Origin: Allorhizobium pseudoryzae
GTDB taxonomy: Bacteria; Pseudomonadota; Alphaproteobacteria; Rhizobiales; Rhizobiaceae
Length of the DNA stretch: 64,000 nucleotides
Assembly (NCBI RefSeq): GCF_011046245.1
Contig: NZ_CP049245.1
Coordinates: forward strand, 124,001 to 188,000
Direction of reading: 5' to 3'
Shown: positions 35,955 through 44,542 of the stretch, piece after piece
How positions within the stretch are numbered: the stretch's first letter is position 1
Layout of the letters: each line of letters starts with the position of its first letter
Program-made: the position numbers and the translations under genes
Notes under the pieces: generated by a model
Database searches by the model: none
What the model was told of the DNA's origin: nothing
Seen by the model: the letters and a program-made list of their open reading frames with translations, nothing else

Positions 35955-35972
35955 TTGCCTAGAGAAAGGCAA
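35955..35972 (+). promoter_or_regulatory. Hairpin in the repC leader
   Basis: TTGCCT and AGGCAA pair around a 6-nt loop, 7 nt before the repC ATG, covering the likely ribosome site. It fits the usual model in which ctRNA binding to the leader favours a structure that hides the repC start region. Confidence 0.55.
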
Positions 35973-35979
35973 TGAAAGA

Positions 35980-37218
35980 ATGCAAACGGGAAATGTAACC
36001 ACGCCCTTCGGGCGGCGGGCGGTTACGCTCGCGCTCGTGAAAAGACAGCTCCAGACATGCGAGACGAAGCCGACCCGCCCTGTCGAAAAGTGGAAGGTGT
36101 TTCGCGACGCCTGTGAGGCGCGCGAACGCCTGGGTCTCCAGGACAGGGCACTGACTGTGCTCGACGCGCTTTTGACGTTTTATCCTGAGAGCGAACTCAA
36201 CTGCGATAATGGATTGGTGGTCTTCCCTTCCAATGTGCAGCTCTCGGTCAGAGCGCATGGCATCACTGGAACGACCTTGCGGCGTCATTTGGCTGCCTTG
36301 GTCGAAGCCGGCCTCATCCAACGCAAAGATAGTCCCAACGGCAAGCGCTACGCTCATCGTGACAAGAGTGGCGACATCGAGCAGGCGTTTGGATTCGACC
36401 TCTCGCCACTTTTGACCCGCGCTGCCGAACTTGCAAACCTCGCACAGGAAGTCGCTGCCGAACGCCTACAGTTCAGACGAGCCAAAGAGGCACTGACCAT
36501 CTGCCGGCGCGACGTCCGCAAGCTGATATCCGCAGCAATGGAAGAGGGAGCTAACGGGAACTGGGACGCCATCGAAGACATCTATGTCGGCATTGTCAGC
36601 CGACTTCCACGCAATCCCAACATTCACCAGGTTAAGGCAATCCTCGACGAGATGCAGCTTTTGCGCACGGAAATCCTCAAGGCTTTGCAAACGCAGCTAA
36701 ATCCACAAAATATGGACGGCAATGCTGTTCAAAATGGTTGCCACATACAGAATTCAAAACCAGAATCCATCAATGAACTTGAACCTCGCTCTGACAAAGA
36801 GCAGGGCGCAGCCGTCGAGCTGGAAGTAGCTCCCAAAGTGGTTGCTCAGCCGTTGGCAAAGCCTGAACAGGTGAAGGCGTTCCCGCTGTCGATGGTCCTG
36901 AAAGCCTGCCCGCAGATTTCGGACTACGGGCCCGGGGGCATAATCTCCCATTGGCGCGAGCTGATGGGCGCCGCGGTGGTGGTACGATCAATGCTTGGCG
37001 TCAGCCCGTCGGCTTACGAAGAAGCTTGCGAGGTGATGGGGCCGGAGAACGCGGCAGTCGCTGTGGCGGCGATTCTGGAGAGGGCAGGGCATATCAACTC
37101 GGCAGGTGGATATCTCCGCGATCTCACGCGCCGAGCGCGGGCAGGGGAGTTCGGGCTTGGACCGATGCTGATGTCACTGATGCGTGCCAATGTGGACGGC
37201 GATCGGAAAACGGGGTGA
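35980..37218 (+). CDS. repC: Replication initiator RepC
   Basis: 412 aa. Starts MQTGNVTTPFGRRAVTLALVKRQ, the RepC signature. The N-terminal half has a winged helix (FPSNVQLSVRAHGITGTTLRRHLAALVEAGLIQRKDSPNGKRYAHRD), a middle linker is rich in Asn/Gln, and the C-terminal domain ends in LMRANVDG. RepC is the limiting initiator, acting at an origin within its own gene, and its supply is set by the ctRNA just upstream. Confidence 0.96.
   Translation: MQTGNVTTPFGRRAVTLALVKRQLQTCETKPTRPVEKWKVFRDACEARERLGLQDRALTVLDALLTFYPESELNCDNGLVVFPSNVQLSVRAHGITGTTLRRHLAALVEAGLIQRKDSPNGKRYAHRDKSGDIEQAFGFDLSPLLTRAAELANLAQEVAAERLQFRRAKEALTICRRDVRKLISAAMEEGANGNWDAIEDIYVGIVSRLPRNPNIHQVKAILDEMQLLRTEILKALQTQLNPQNMDGNAVQNGCHIQNSKPESINELEPRSDKEQGAAVELEVAPKVVAQPLAKPEQVKAFPLSMVLKACPQISDYGPGGIISHWRELMGAAVVVRSMLGVSPSAYEEACEVMGPENAAVAVAAILERAGHINSAGGYLRDLTRRARAGEFGLGPMLMSLMRANVDGDRKTG
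36690..36790. other. A+T-rich stretch within repC, probable oriV
   Basis: This ~100 bp of repC is clearly richer in A and T than the rest (for example CCACAAAATATGGACGG and ATTCAAAACCAGAATCC). In repABC plasmids the origin lies in such a stretch inside repC. Assigned from family knowledge and composition only. Confidence 0.55.
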
Positions 37219-37727
37219 GGGGTTGTGACGGCGTACCGGGAAGGCAGCATAGTCGTAGCACATTTCATGCAGCATTTGTTCCACGGTTTCTTGATTTGCT
37301 AGGAGTCCGTGCGCACCAAGAACGTCTCAATAGCGTCTAGACCTGCCCCGGATGCTGTCCCAAAAATCGAAAACCGACGCAAATGATACACTGATTTGCG
37401 TCTCACGGAGACTGTCTCAGTAGGTATACCCCAATGGGCATAGCAAAGCACGGGCCGGAGGATTATCTTGGATGAACTGCTGTCAAAGCGGGCGTTTATG
37501 CACGTTCAAACGCAACATCAACCGACCGATGAAATATTAAAGTCCCGATTCTATGTACGGAAAACAATGATTAGCAAGAAGAGCGATATCTAAATTCAAT
37601 GACGGGAGCCAACCTGACATGGAACATTTTACGGATTTGTTGGGCGCGATATGGTTCAAATTCAGGAGATGGTCTTCGCCCAGAATTTGTAGCACGCCAT
37701 TGACGATGATCAGTGTGTAAGAGAATG
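37219..37727. other. Non-coding region after repC (509 bp)
   Basis: No gene seen. It contains a perfect inverted repeat GACGCAAAT-N9-ATTTGCGTC at 37376-37402, followed by GAGACTGTCTC at 37408-37418. These might be a terminator, or a resolvase-type recombination site left by a Tn3-like element. The right part, up to 37690, is A+T-rich. Confidence 0.4.
37376..37402. repeat. Perfect 9-bp inverted repeat
   Basis: Arms GACGCAAAT and ATTTGCGTC with a 9-nt spacer, 157 bp after repC. No T-run, so a recombination site or protein-binding site is as likely as a terminator. Confidence 0.45.
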
Positions 37728-39911
37728 CTACTTTACGATAAGGATCTTGGCGTTGCCATTTCGTCCCAGAACATTTGTGGCAACGTCAGTGCCGTAGCGA
37801 TGCATCCGGAAATCGGCATACGATGAGCCGAGCTTGATATTGCGCAACACAATCTCATCCAGGAATGCGGGCATGATCGGATCGCGGAAACGGATCTCAT
37901 TTTTAGTATGAGCCTGCTCAAGGCCGAGGCAGGCACCCAGAACGCCGAACAGCGCAGAGGCGGCCCAGGCCTGTGGTGAACACGCGACCGGATAAGGGGT
38001 TGGTCCTCGACCGGGCCGCCGGATGAAACCGCAGAACAACTCGGGCAGACGTCGCATCTCCTGCTCCTTTGCCGCATCAAACAGACCTGTGAACACCCGC
38101 GCCGCCTCTTGTTTAAGGTTGTAGCGCGCAAGCCCGATCGCAATCGCGGCGTTGTCGTGCGGCCATATCGAGCCGTTGTGGTAAGACATGGGATTGTAGC
38201 GTGCTTCGCCCTGGGCAAGGGTCCGGATGCCCCAGCCGCTGTAGCCTTCCTTGCTCAACAGGGTTGCCGCGACGCGTGCCGCCCTTTCGGGCGACGTAAC
38301 GCCTGCAAACAGGGCATGGCCTGCGTTGGAACTTCGCACGCGACACGGGCGCTTCATGCCGTCGAGCGCCAGAACGTAGGTTCCGAGGCCCTCATCCCAG
38401 AATTCGGATTCGAAGCGAAGGCGCAGGTGTTGGGCGGCGGCTATCAGATCGGCGGCCCGCTGGTGATGCCCGAGTCGTTCGGCCATTCGGGCGGCTGCAC
38501 GCTTGGCTGCAAAGACATAAGCTTGCACCTCGCACAGGGCGATGGATCCTGTCGCGTCCGTTCCGTCTTCGTGGAAGATGGAGTCGTGGGAATCCTTCCA
38601 GCCCTGGTTTTTCAGGCTGCCATTGCTTTCCGCCTGGTACTCGACAAAGCCGTCTCCGTCTCGATCGCCATACTCATCGATCCAGCGCAACGCTGCGTCG
38701 ATGTTCGGCCAGATCTCGGCAATGGTCCCAAGGTCACCGGTGGCGTCCAGATACATTCCTGCCAGCATCACGAAGAGCGGCGTTGAATCGACGCTGCCAT
38801 AGTAGCGGCCGAATGGCACTTGACCAAGATTGGCCATTTCGCCATGGCGCACCTCGTGAAGGATCTTGCCCGGCTGCGCGTCAGCGCGGGGATCTGTTTC
38901 GCGGGATTGCATCGCCGCCAAGGTGCGCAGAACGCCGCGTGCGATCGACGGGTCCATCCACAGCATGAACATGGCCGTAAAAATCCCATCGCGTCCGAAA
39001 ATCGTGCTGAACCAGGGAATGCCCGCATAAGGATAGGGGCCGGAGTCAGTCGGCGTGACCAGCATATAGACGTCGGAGGTGGCACGGCAGGCAACTTCAT
39101 TGAAAAGGTCGCTCGAGCTTTGCACCGTGGCGATGCTCCGCGTCTGGACGCGTCTGGCGCGGCGGCTTTCACGGTAGGCGCTGAAGAACTCCAGCAATGG
39201 CGTGGACTCGCCCTCCTCACAGGCGACGGTCAGGAAGATCGACTTCTTTTCGCCCGGCGCAAGTGTCAGCTCCAGCGTCGACCGGTCTGTCTCCAGACGT
39301 TCGGGAACAGGCGTGAAAGCAATCCGCGTGCGGCGCTCCACCTCATCCAGACCCAGATAGCGAAATTCGACCGTGTTGGCGGTTACCACATCGGACGTTC
39401 CGTGCCCCCGTTTTGCCCGCGTCATCCCGCGAACCTCGAACAGGTCGCGAAAATCCGCACCGAAGGTGTAATCGATGGTCAAGCGGCGGTCGATCGGCGT
39501 GAAGTTCCGCACGCTAAGACGCTCGTAAAACACTCCCTTGTAGAGAAACTTCGTGCGTTCGAAGAAGATGGTCTCCCGGGGCAGTGCCGCGGCACCATCT
39601 TCGATATCAGGATTTGTGAGATCGACGGACAGTGCAGCCTTGTCGTCGTGATTGGAGGAATTCAGCAGCAGGAGCTTGCGCCCCTGAAACCGAAGCTCCA
39701 ACTGAGACAGAAATCTCGTATCGCGATGAAACAAGCCCTCCACGGTATTGTGGCCGGCAATATCTCCATGGCTGTTCAGGACTGCGAAAGTATCCCCATC
39801 CTTCAGTTTCTGTAGCGACCAGCCGACCAGGGAGGTCTCAACTTCAAGATCGTAGCGAATGGCGTCCAGGTTTTCCGATACTTCGAACGGGGGATCAACA
39901 GGGGATCCCAT
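37728..39911 (-). CDS. Amylo-alpha-1,6-glucosidase-like protein (glycogen debranching type)
   Basis: 727 aa. An N-terminal beta-sandwich domain (about 25-240: VGWSLQKLKDGDTFAVLNSHGDI, HNTVEGLFHRDTRFLSQLELRF) is followed by an (alpha/alpha)6 glucosidase-like domain with PYAGIPWFSTIFGRDGIFTAM (about 295), NQGWKDSHDSIFHEDG (about 450), WGIRTLAQGEARYNPMSYHNGSIWPHDNA (about 570). This is the GDE-like layout common in rhizobia. It may process glycogen, trehalose-type or surface glucans. Its ATG shares one base with the stop of the upstream glycosyltransferase, so the two are co-expressed. Confidence 0.85.
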   Translation of the reverse strand: MGSPVDPPFEVSENLDAIRYDLEVETSLVGWSLQKLKDGDTFAVLNSHGDIAGHNTVEGLFHRDTRFLSQLELRFQGRKLLLLNSSNHDDKAALSVDLTNPDIEDGAAALPRETIFFERTKFLYKGVFYERLSVRNFTPIDRRLTIDYTFGADFRDLFEVRGMTRAKRGHGTSDVVTANTVEFRYLGLDEVERRTRIAFTPVPERLETDRSTLELTLAPGEKKSIFLTVACEEGESTPLLEFFSAYRESRRARRVQTRSIATVQSSSDLFNEVACRATSDVYMLVTPTDSGPYPYAGIPWFSTIFGRDGIFTAMFMLWMDPSIARGVLRTLAAMQSRETDPRADAQPGKILHEVRHGEMANLGQVPFGRYYGSVDSTPLFVMLAGMYLDATGDLGTIAEIWPNIDAALRWIDEYGDRDGDGFVEYQAESNGSLKNQGWKDSHDSIFHEDGTDATGSIALCEVQAYVFAAKRAAARMAERLGHHQRAADLIAAAQHLRLRFESEFWDEGLGTYVLALDGMKRPCRVRSSNAGHALFAGVTSPERAARVAATLLSKEGYSGWGIRTLAQGEARYNPMSYHNGSIWPHDNAAIAIGLARYNLKQEAARVFTGLFDAAKEQEMRRLPELFCGFIRRPGRGPTPYPVACSPQAWAASALFGVLGACLGLEQAHTKNEIRFRDPIMPAFLDEIVLRNIKLGSSYADFRMHRYGTDVATNVLGRNGNAKILIVK

Positions 39912-41062
39912 CAGACCGGCCCGTGAACGGGGGATGCAAAGCCAGGGCGGTCGCCGGAAAGGTTTGTCGCTGCCACGACCTGCATCAAGGGTGCCGGAGC
40001 AATATCGGCAAGCTGACGACGTTGAGGTCCCATCCTCACCGGCACATCCGATAGACCTGTGTACTCCGCGACATAGTCCGATGCCATCCGTGCGGCGGTG
40101 AAGCGCTCCTCGAAGCGCTGCCGGACCGCCGTCCGGTCCAGATCGGCGGCCATTCGGACCGCCGCGACGGCCCCTTCGAGCGAGTCGACGATAAAGCCTG
40201 TCACGCCCTCGTCCATAACCTCCGGAACCGAGCCCCGGCGCCAGGCAATCGTCGGCGTTCCTTCTCGCATGGCCTCGATCATCACCAGTCCGAACGGCTC
40301 CGGCCAGTCGATGGGAAACAGCAGAGCGATGGCGTTTCCGAGAAAGTCGCGCTTCTCGTGGTCACCGATCTCGCCGATGAAGTCGATCAGGGGGTGATCA
40401 AGTTGCGGGCGGATGACATGGTCGAAGTAGTCCTGGTCGGCTGGATCGACTTTCGCCGCGATTCTAAGGGGTATCCCTGTCCGCTTTGCAATTTCGATCG
40501 CCCGATCCGGGCGTTTTTCCGGGGCAACGCGCCCCAAGAAGGCGAGATAATCGCGCTTCGGGGCACTGAAGGGCGTTGGACCGGCAGGAAGGCCATGGTG
40601 AATGTTGGCCAGCCAGTTGGCGCTGGGAAGCGGCAGACGCTGATTTTGCGAAATCGAAATGAGCGGCATTTCCGGGAACGCACGATAGACGGGATGAAAA
40701 TCCGGCAGATCCAATCTGCCATGCAGCGTGGTCAGACAAGGAACGGAGGAGGCTCGAAACGCTGGAAACTGGAGCAGATCGACGTGGAAGTGGATGACGT
40801 CGAAGGATGAAGCCTGGCGGCGAACCTCCTCCAGCATGACCAGGAGGCTTGCCGTGTGATCCCGGATACCTCCCAATCTCAACCCCTGAGGAACCGCCTG
40901 CACGAGTTCAGCAGACGTCTCAGAATCTCCGCTGGCAAAGAGCGTGACATCGTGGCCCTGCTCGACGAGCTCTTCCGTCAACCAGGAGACGACACGTTCC
41001 GTGCCGCCATAAAGCTTCGGCGGAACGGATTCCGCCAGGGGTGCGACTTGTGCGATACGCAT
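39911..41062 (-). CDS. Glycosyltransferase family 4 protein
   Basis: 383 aa GT-B fold enzyme. MRIAQVAPLAESVPPKLYGGTERVVSWLTEEL is the typical N-terminus. FLGRVAPEKRPDRAIEIAKRTG (about 190-210) and the EX7E-like donor site PEPFGLVMIEAMREGTPTIAWRRGSVPEVMDEG (about 275-310) are present. It transfers a sugar from a nucleotide donor in the cytoplasm. The ATG at 41062 is preferred because the family begins there. The gene runs directly into the debranching-type gene, suggesting a shared glucan pathway. Confidence 0.88.
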   Translation of the reverse strand: MRIAQVAPLAESVPPKLYGGTERVVSWLTEELVEQGHDVTLFASGDSETSAELVQAVPQGLRLGGIRDHTASLLVMLEEVRRQASSFDVIHFHVDLLQFPAFRASSVPCLTTLHGRLDLPDFHPVYRAFPEMPLISISQNQRLPLPSANWLANIHHGLPAGPTPFSAPKRDYLAFLGRVAPEKRPDRAIEIAKRTGIPLRIAAKVDPADQDYFDHVIRPQLDHPLIDFIGEIGDHEKRDFLGNAIALLFPIDWPEPFGLVMIEAMREGTPTIAWRRGSVPEVMDEGVTGFIVDSLEGAVAAVRMAADLDRTAVRQRFEERFTAARMASDYVAEYTGLSDVPVRMGPQRRQLADIAPAPLMQVVAATNLSGDRPGFASPVHGPV

Positions 41063-41355
41063 TTGAAGTTTCTCTGTTGTGCCAAGCGTCTGTCCAGCAC
41101 GAGGCTTCGTAGGGACCGCCGGCATCCGCTCACGAGGGCGTTGCTAAGGCACAAGAACAGCGAAGGATTGTATATGGAGTGCCATACGGATTTGGCTAGT
41201 GCTGCGCGGCATTTACTCGACTTTCGGTTGCTTTGTGGGGTGGTCTCCCCGGCTTTGCGATCACGTCCGCCGCATCAGCGAAACCATCGCAACTGAACAC
41301 GTGAACGTGAAAAACCAAAAGTTGATTGTTGTAAAATCATCTCCATCTAAAGTAG

Positions 41356-41673
41356 ATGGAAAACGATCAAATCACCGACATTCACAAACAGATTCTCAGG
41401 CTTCGTGAAGCACTTCCCGTATGGGGGGCCGAGGCGAATGACCTTGTCGAGCTTGCACGAAATGCAGAGCGCGCAGCGACCGCGGTCGATGAGCGCGTTC
41501 TGCAGCGCGCGCGGGGCTTGTTGGAAACTACCAAAGGCTGGCACGACACGCTTTTGTATTGGGAGAAGCAAGAGGCCCCTGCTGCCCTCAGTGCCGACAT
41601 TCGCGTGATCAGAGGCTCTCTCAATGCCATGCGCCTGGAGGTCGATTCCGCGACCAGCAAGTTCAGGTTGTAG
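41356..41673 (+). CDS. Hypothetical helical protein (105 aa)
   Basis: Not recognised. The sequence is almost entirely amphipathic helix (ITDIHKQILRLREALPVW, NDLVELARNAERAATAV, SLNAMRLEVDSATSKFRL) with no signal peptide, so probably a small cytoplasmic coiled-coil protein. The coding pattern is steady over its length. It stands alone between the glycosyltransferase promoter and a secreted small protein. Confidence 0.65.
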   Translation: MENDQITDIHKQILRLREALPVWGAEANDLVELARNAERAATAVDERVLQRARGLLETTKGWHDTLLYWEKQEAPAALSADIRVIRGSLNAMRLEVDSATSKFRL

Positions 41674-41804
41674 TCTCGATCTTTCGCCCTGCCGCTGCGT
41701 GGCGGTCCTTTGCTGACCGCTGACGCAAGCCGGATCTGGAATAATCCAGCTCCCGGGGGAACTTCGTCCGCCCCGCAGCCTGTCAACGTCCTTGGAAGAG
41801 TTCG

Positions 41805-42113
41805 ATGATCAAATTCTTGTTCGTCACCCTGGCGATTGTGATATCCGCGCAGACTGTCTTTGCGGGAACGGCCGCCGATGTGGTGCCAACGCCACGGCCA
41901 CCGACCGATCTGGCCGTTGCCTATGTCGCCAATCAGCCTGCGCCGCCAAACCCGGTTCAAATGACGGAGACCCTCAAGGTCGGTCATACGATTCCGGAGA
42001 ACCTCTTGCTCTTGCCGATACCAGACAGCCCTGACCACGCCTTTGTGTTCGTAAACCAGATACGCCTGATCGGCGATGCGAGAACGCGTGTCGTCATCCA
42101 GGTGGTCGACTGA
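41805..42113 (+). CDS. Secreted DUF1236-like protein
   Basis: 102 aa. Signal peptide MIKFLFVTLAIVISAQTVFA, then a Pro-rich linker and a domain with VGHTIPENLLLLPIPDSPDHAFVFVNQIRLIGDARTRVVIQVV, the form of DUF1236 proteins in rhizobia (a V-P-E...Y-x-x-V-N...V-D-x-x-T-R-x-V-V-x-V pattern). Periplasmic; function unknown. Confidence 0.72.
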   Translation: MIKFLFVTLAIVISAQTVFAGTAADVVPTPRPPTDLAVAYVANQPAPPNPVQMTETLKVGHTIPENLLLLPIPDSPDHAFVFVNQIRLIGDARTRVVIQVVD

Positions 42114-42281
42114 TCAAAGACACCTGAGGCTTCGCATCTACCATAACTCGGCCTTGCCACCACTTATAGGGACGAAGCGTTGCGGCGACCGCGACATTTT
42201 TCCGGCAGAGGTGGCGGTGGCAGGCCTGCACATTGACTGGAATTGCTGTCGCGCGCGCGCCCCAGGCGCCCATCCTCTGCT

Positions 42282-42671
42282 TCATGCCGAAAGGGCTGTG
42301 CTGCACCCTTCTGCCACGCCACCATCCGCTGAGGTCTGGCCCGGCATTGTTGCCCAGCCGCCGGCTTCAATGAACTGTCGCTTCTTGTACCGGTCCGGGA
42401 GAGCGTTGAATTCGATCAGCCGTTTTGCCGAATCCGGTGCAGCGTTGAACCGCTCGACACAAACAGCGGATGCAAGCTGCAGGTTCGCCGCTTCGCTTGC
42501 AGCCGTCGCCGCTCTCACGGCGCTGCCTCCCGTCATCCACCCTCCCCAGCCAAATCCGGCGACCATTGTCGCTACGGCCGTCATGCCGCAAGCCCAGACA
42601 AGGATGGTCTTCGAGGGCCGGTAGTTGTCCAGACGCTCGAACATCGTGGCTTTTCCTTTTTCCATGACCAT
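42282..42671 (-). CDS. Hypothetical single-pass membrane protein (129 aa)
   Basis: One membrane helix near the N-terminus (TILVWACGMTAVATMVAGFGWGGWMTGG), then a periplasmic domain with two cysteines and WATMPGQTSADGGVAEGCSTAL at the end. AGGAG lies 8 nt before the ATG at 42671. Similar small proteins of unknown role occur on many rhizobial replicons. Confidence 0.65.
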   Translation of the reverse strand: MVMEKGKATMFERLDNYRPSKTILVWACGMTAVATMVAGFGWGGWMTGGSAVRAATAASEAANLQLASAVCVERFNAAPDSAKRLIEFNALPDRYKKRQFIEAGGWATMPGQTSADGGVAEGCSTALSA

Positions 42672-42737
42672 GCGAATTCTCCTGTTCTCGTTCATTCTCG
42701 GCTGCGCCTCCTGGCGGAGCGTCTTGCGCGTCACACG

Positions 42738-43004
42738 TCACTTGAAGTGTTCGAGAGCCAATGTGATGGTTCTGTTTGGGCGGGATTTGTAGGCGCTTTT
42801 GGCTGCATCGAGAATTTTTGAACGCAGCGCGTCGAACGAGGCGAGATATTCGCTTTCGCTCGCCGTCCAGTGCGAGAGCCCGGCCGTAAGCACTTCAGCG
42901 GGCACGTAAAACCTCACCTCGAACATACCGTCATAGCCGAGAAATCGGATGCGGGAATGCGTTTCATCGTAGCTTCGGCTGGAGTTGGGAAAGGAAAGCG
43001 CCAT
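42738..43004 (-). CDS. DUF1488 family protein
   Basis: 88 aa, matching DUF1488: ALSFPNSSRSYDETHSRIRF then GYDGMFEVRFYV and a C-terminal RTITLALEHF. Function unknown. The ATG at 43004 shares a base with the stop of the upstream gene (TGATG), so the two are translated together. Confidence 0.8.
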   Translation of the reverse strand: MALSFPNSSRSYDETHSRIRFLGYDGMFEVRFYVPAEVLTAGLSHWTASESEYLASFDALRSKILDAAKSAYKSRPNRTITLALEHFK

Positions 43005-43291
43005 CACTGGCCTCCTTCGTCCTGCCATCTGTCGATGGCTTCGCTCTTGCGTGAGATGGCGACGGCCAAACCCTTGTGAAGGTCGACGCGCTTGCTCTGG
43101 AGGGCTAGGAGCAGTGTTTCCCGGGTTCTCTTCCCGTTACGGAACTCGGTCTTCAGAAAGACCGATGCCGCCTTTTTTGCATCGGAGTTTGCCGTAGCTT
43201 CAACGCCTCTGAAACCACCGGCTCTCAGGACATCCCTGATCATCGCAAAATCGGAGGGATTGAGGTGCTCTTGTAGGGGAGTGGAAGACAT
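43004..43291 (-). CDS. Hypothetical protein (95 aa) co-translated with DUF1488 gene
   Basis: Small basic helical protein (FAMIRDVLRAGGF, DAKKAASVFLKTEFRNGKRTRETLLLALQSK, AISRKSEAIDRWQDEGGQ). GAGG lies before the ATG at 43291. I recognise the type from rhizobial genomes, where it accompanies stress-related genes, but no function is known. Confidence 0.65.
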   Translation of the reverse strand: MSSTPLQEHLNPSDFAMIRDVLRAGGFRGVEATANSDAKKAASVFLKTEFRNGKRTRETLLLALQSKRVDLHKGLAVAISRKSEAIDRWQDEGGQ

Positions 43292-43363
43292 GTCGTCCTC
43301 CTTCGTTGGGGCGAGGAACGTCAATCCTCAATCGCAGCGCCCGTAAAACGAGCTGCTATCCCC

Positions 43364-44437
43364 CTACATGTCGTGCAGTCCAGCACCGTTTACAAGTGGG
43401 CTCGTCGATCCCGCCTGTGTAATTGACACGCTCATGCCCGCAGCGCTTGAGATGGTGGAGACGGATGCGTCCAGTCGTTTGGCCAGGGCATCAATGATCA
43501 GGGAGCCAAGACCCGCACCGGAAATGTCTCCAGGGGGCTTGGCAATCTGTCCAACGCCATTATCGCTGACCGTCAAATGCCATTCGGTCAGATGCGCTCT
43601 GTAGTTGATGATAACCTTCGCATCAGGCTTGGGGACAGGGAAGGCATATTTGATCGCGTTGATGACCAGTTCGGTGACGATCAGGCCGAGGCTGACGGCC
43701 TCCTGCGAGGATATCCGGGTTTCACTCGCCGAGACTTCCAATGTGACCGGCGCACTGTCGAGCACGATCGAACTTGCCAGTCCCTTGCACAGCTTTGTCA
43801 GGTACGAAGACACATCAATCTCGTCCATCCCCGCATCGAGGTGCAGATAGTTCTGCACAGTCGCGACCGACACCACGCGCTGACGGGCGTCTTCAAGTAC
43901 CCGGCGTGTCTCGTCCGAGCTGACGGCACGCGCTTTCAGCATCAGGATACTGGCGATGATCTGCAGGCTGTTGCCGATCCGATGTTGCATTTCCTGCAAA
44001 AGCACACGTTGATGAGCCAGAAGCTTCTCAGCCTTTTCAAGGAGTTGTTGCTTGTCGACTGCGATCTGCCGGATCTCCGTCACATCGGCAAATGCCAGCA
44101 GGGTGTTGGGCTTATTGGCAGAGCGGATATTGAGAAGCCTGGACGTAATCGAAAAGATCCGCTTGCCGAACCGTCCAAGATCCTGCTCAAACTCCACGCC
44201 CTCCATCATGATGCGCTGGGACACGGCTGCCGCGAGGGCCTGGCGTATGGCAGGCCTGTTCCAATCGCCGTTTCCCAGATCCAGCAGGGATTTGGGATAG
44301 GGATGAGCGGAATTGATGTCGAAAGTCTCATAAAAACTGCTGTTGGCAGCGACGACGCAAAGGTCTTCGTCCAGAACGACGAAGGGTTGGGGCATGGTCT
44401 CCACGATCGCCCGCGCGAGCATGTTTGAATCGCGCAT
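43364..44437 (-). CDS. Sensor histidine kinase, HWE/HisKA_2 type with PAS domain
   Basis: About 357 aa soluble kinase. A PAS-like domain (about 1-125: VETMPQPFVVLDEDLCVVAANSSFYETF) precedes the phospho-accepting His box LLQEMQHRIGNSLQIIASIL (about 155) and a HATPase domain with N-box IVTELVINAIKYAF and SDNGVGQ / SGAGLGSLIIDALA. The HRIGNSLQ box is the HisKA_2 form used by general-stress-response kinases feeding PhyR in Alphaproteobacteria. No membrane helix, so it senses inside the cell. A longer start at 44503 is possible. Confidence 0.88.
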   Translation of the reverse strand: MRDSNMLARAIVETMPQPFVVLDEDLCVVAANSSFYETFDINSAHPYPKSLLDLGNGDWNRPAIRQALAAAVSQRIMMEGVEFEQDLGRFGKRIFSITSRLLNIRSANKPNTLLAFADVTEIRQIAVDKQQLLEKAEKLLAHQRVLLQEMQHRIGNSLQIIASILMLKARAVSSDETRRVLEDARQRVVSVATVQNYLHLDAGMDEIDVSSYLTKLCKGLASSIVLDSAPVTLEVSASETRISSQEAVSLGLIVTELVINAIKYAFPVPKPDAKVIINYRAHLTEWHLTVSDNGVGQIAKPPGDISGAGLGSLIIDALAKRLDASVSTISSAAGMSVSITQAGSTSPLVNGAGLHDM

Positions 44438-44542
44438 AGTCCCAAATTGCTTCACGGTCGCCGCTCCTGCCGTTATTCCGAGCTGTCCCGGCTCTCTCAG
44501 CAATCCAGACGTGCCGACTGTATAAGGGATTTGTTGCTCCGC

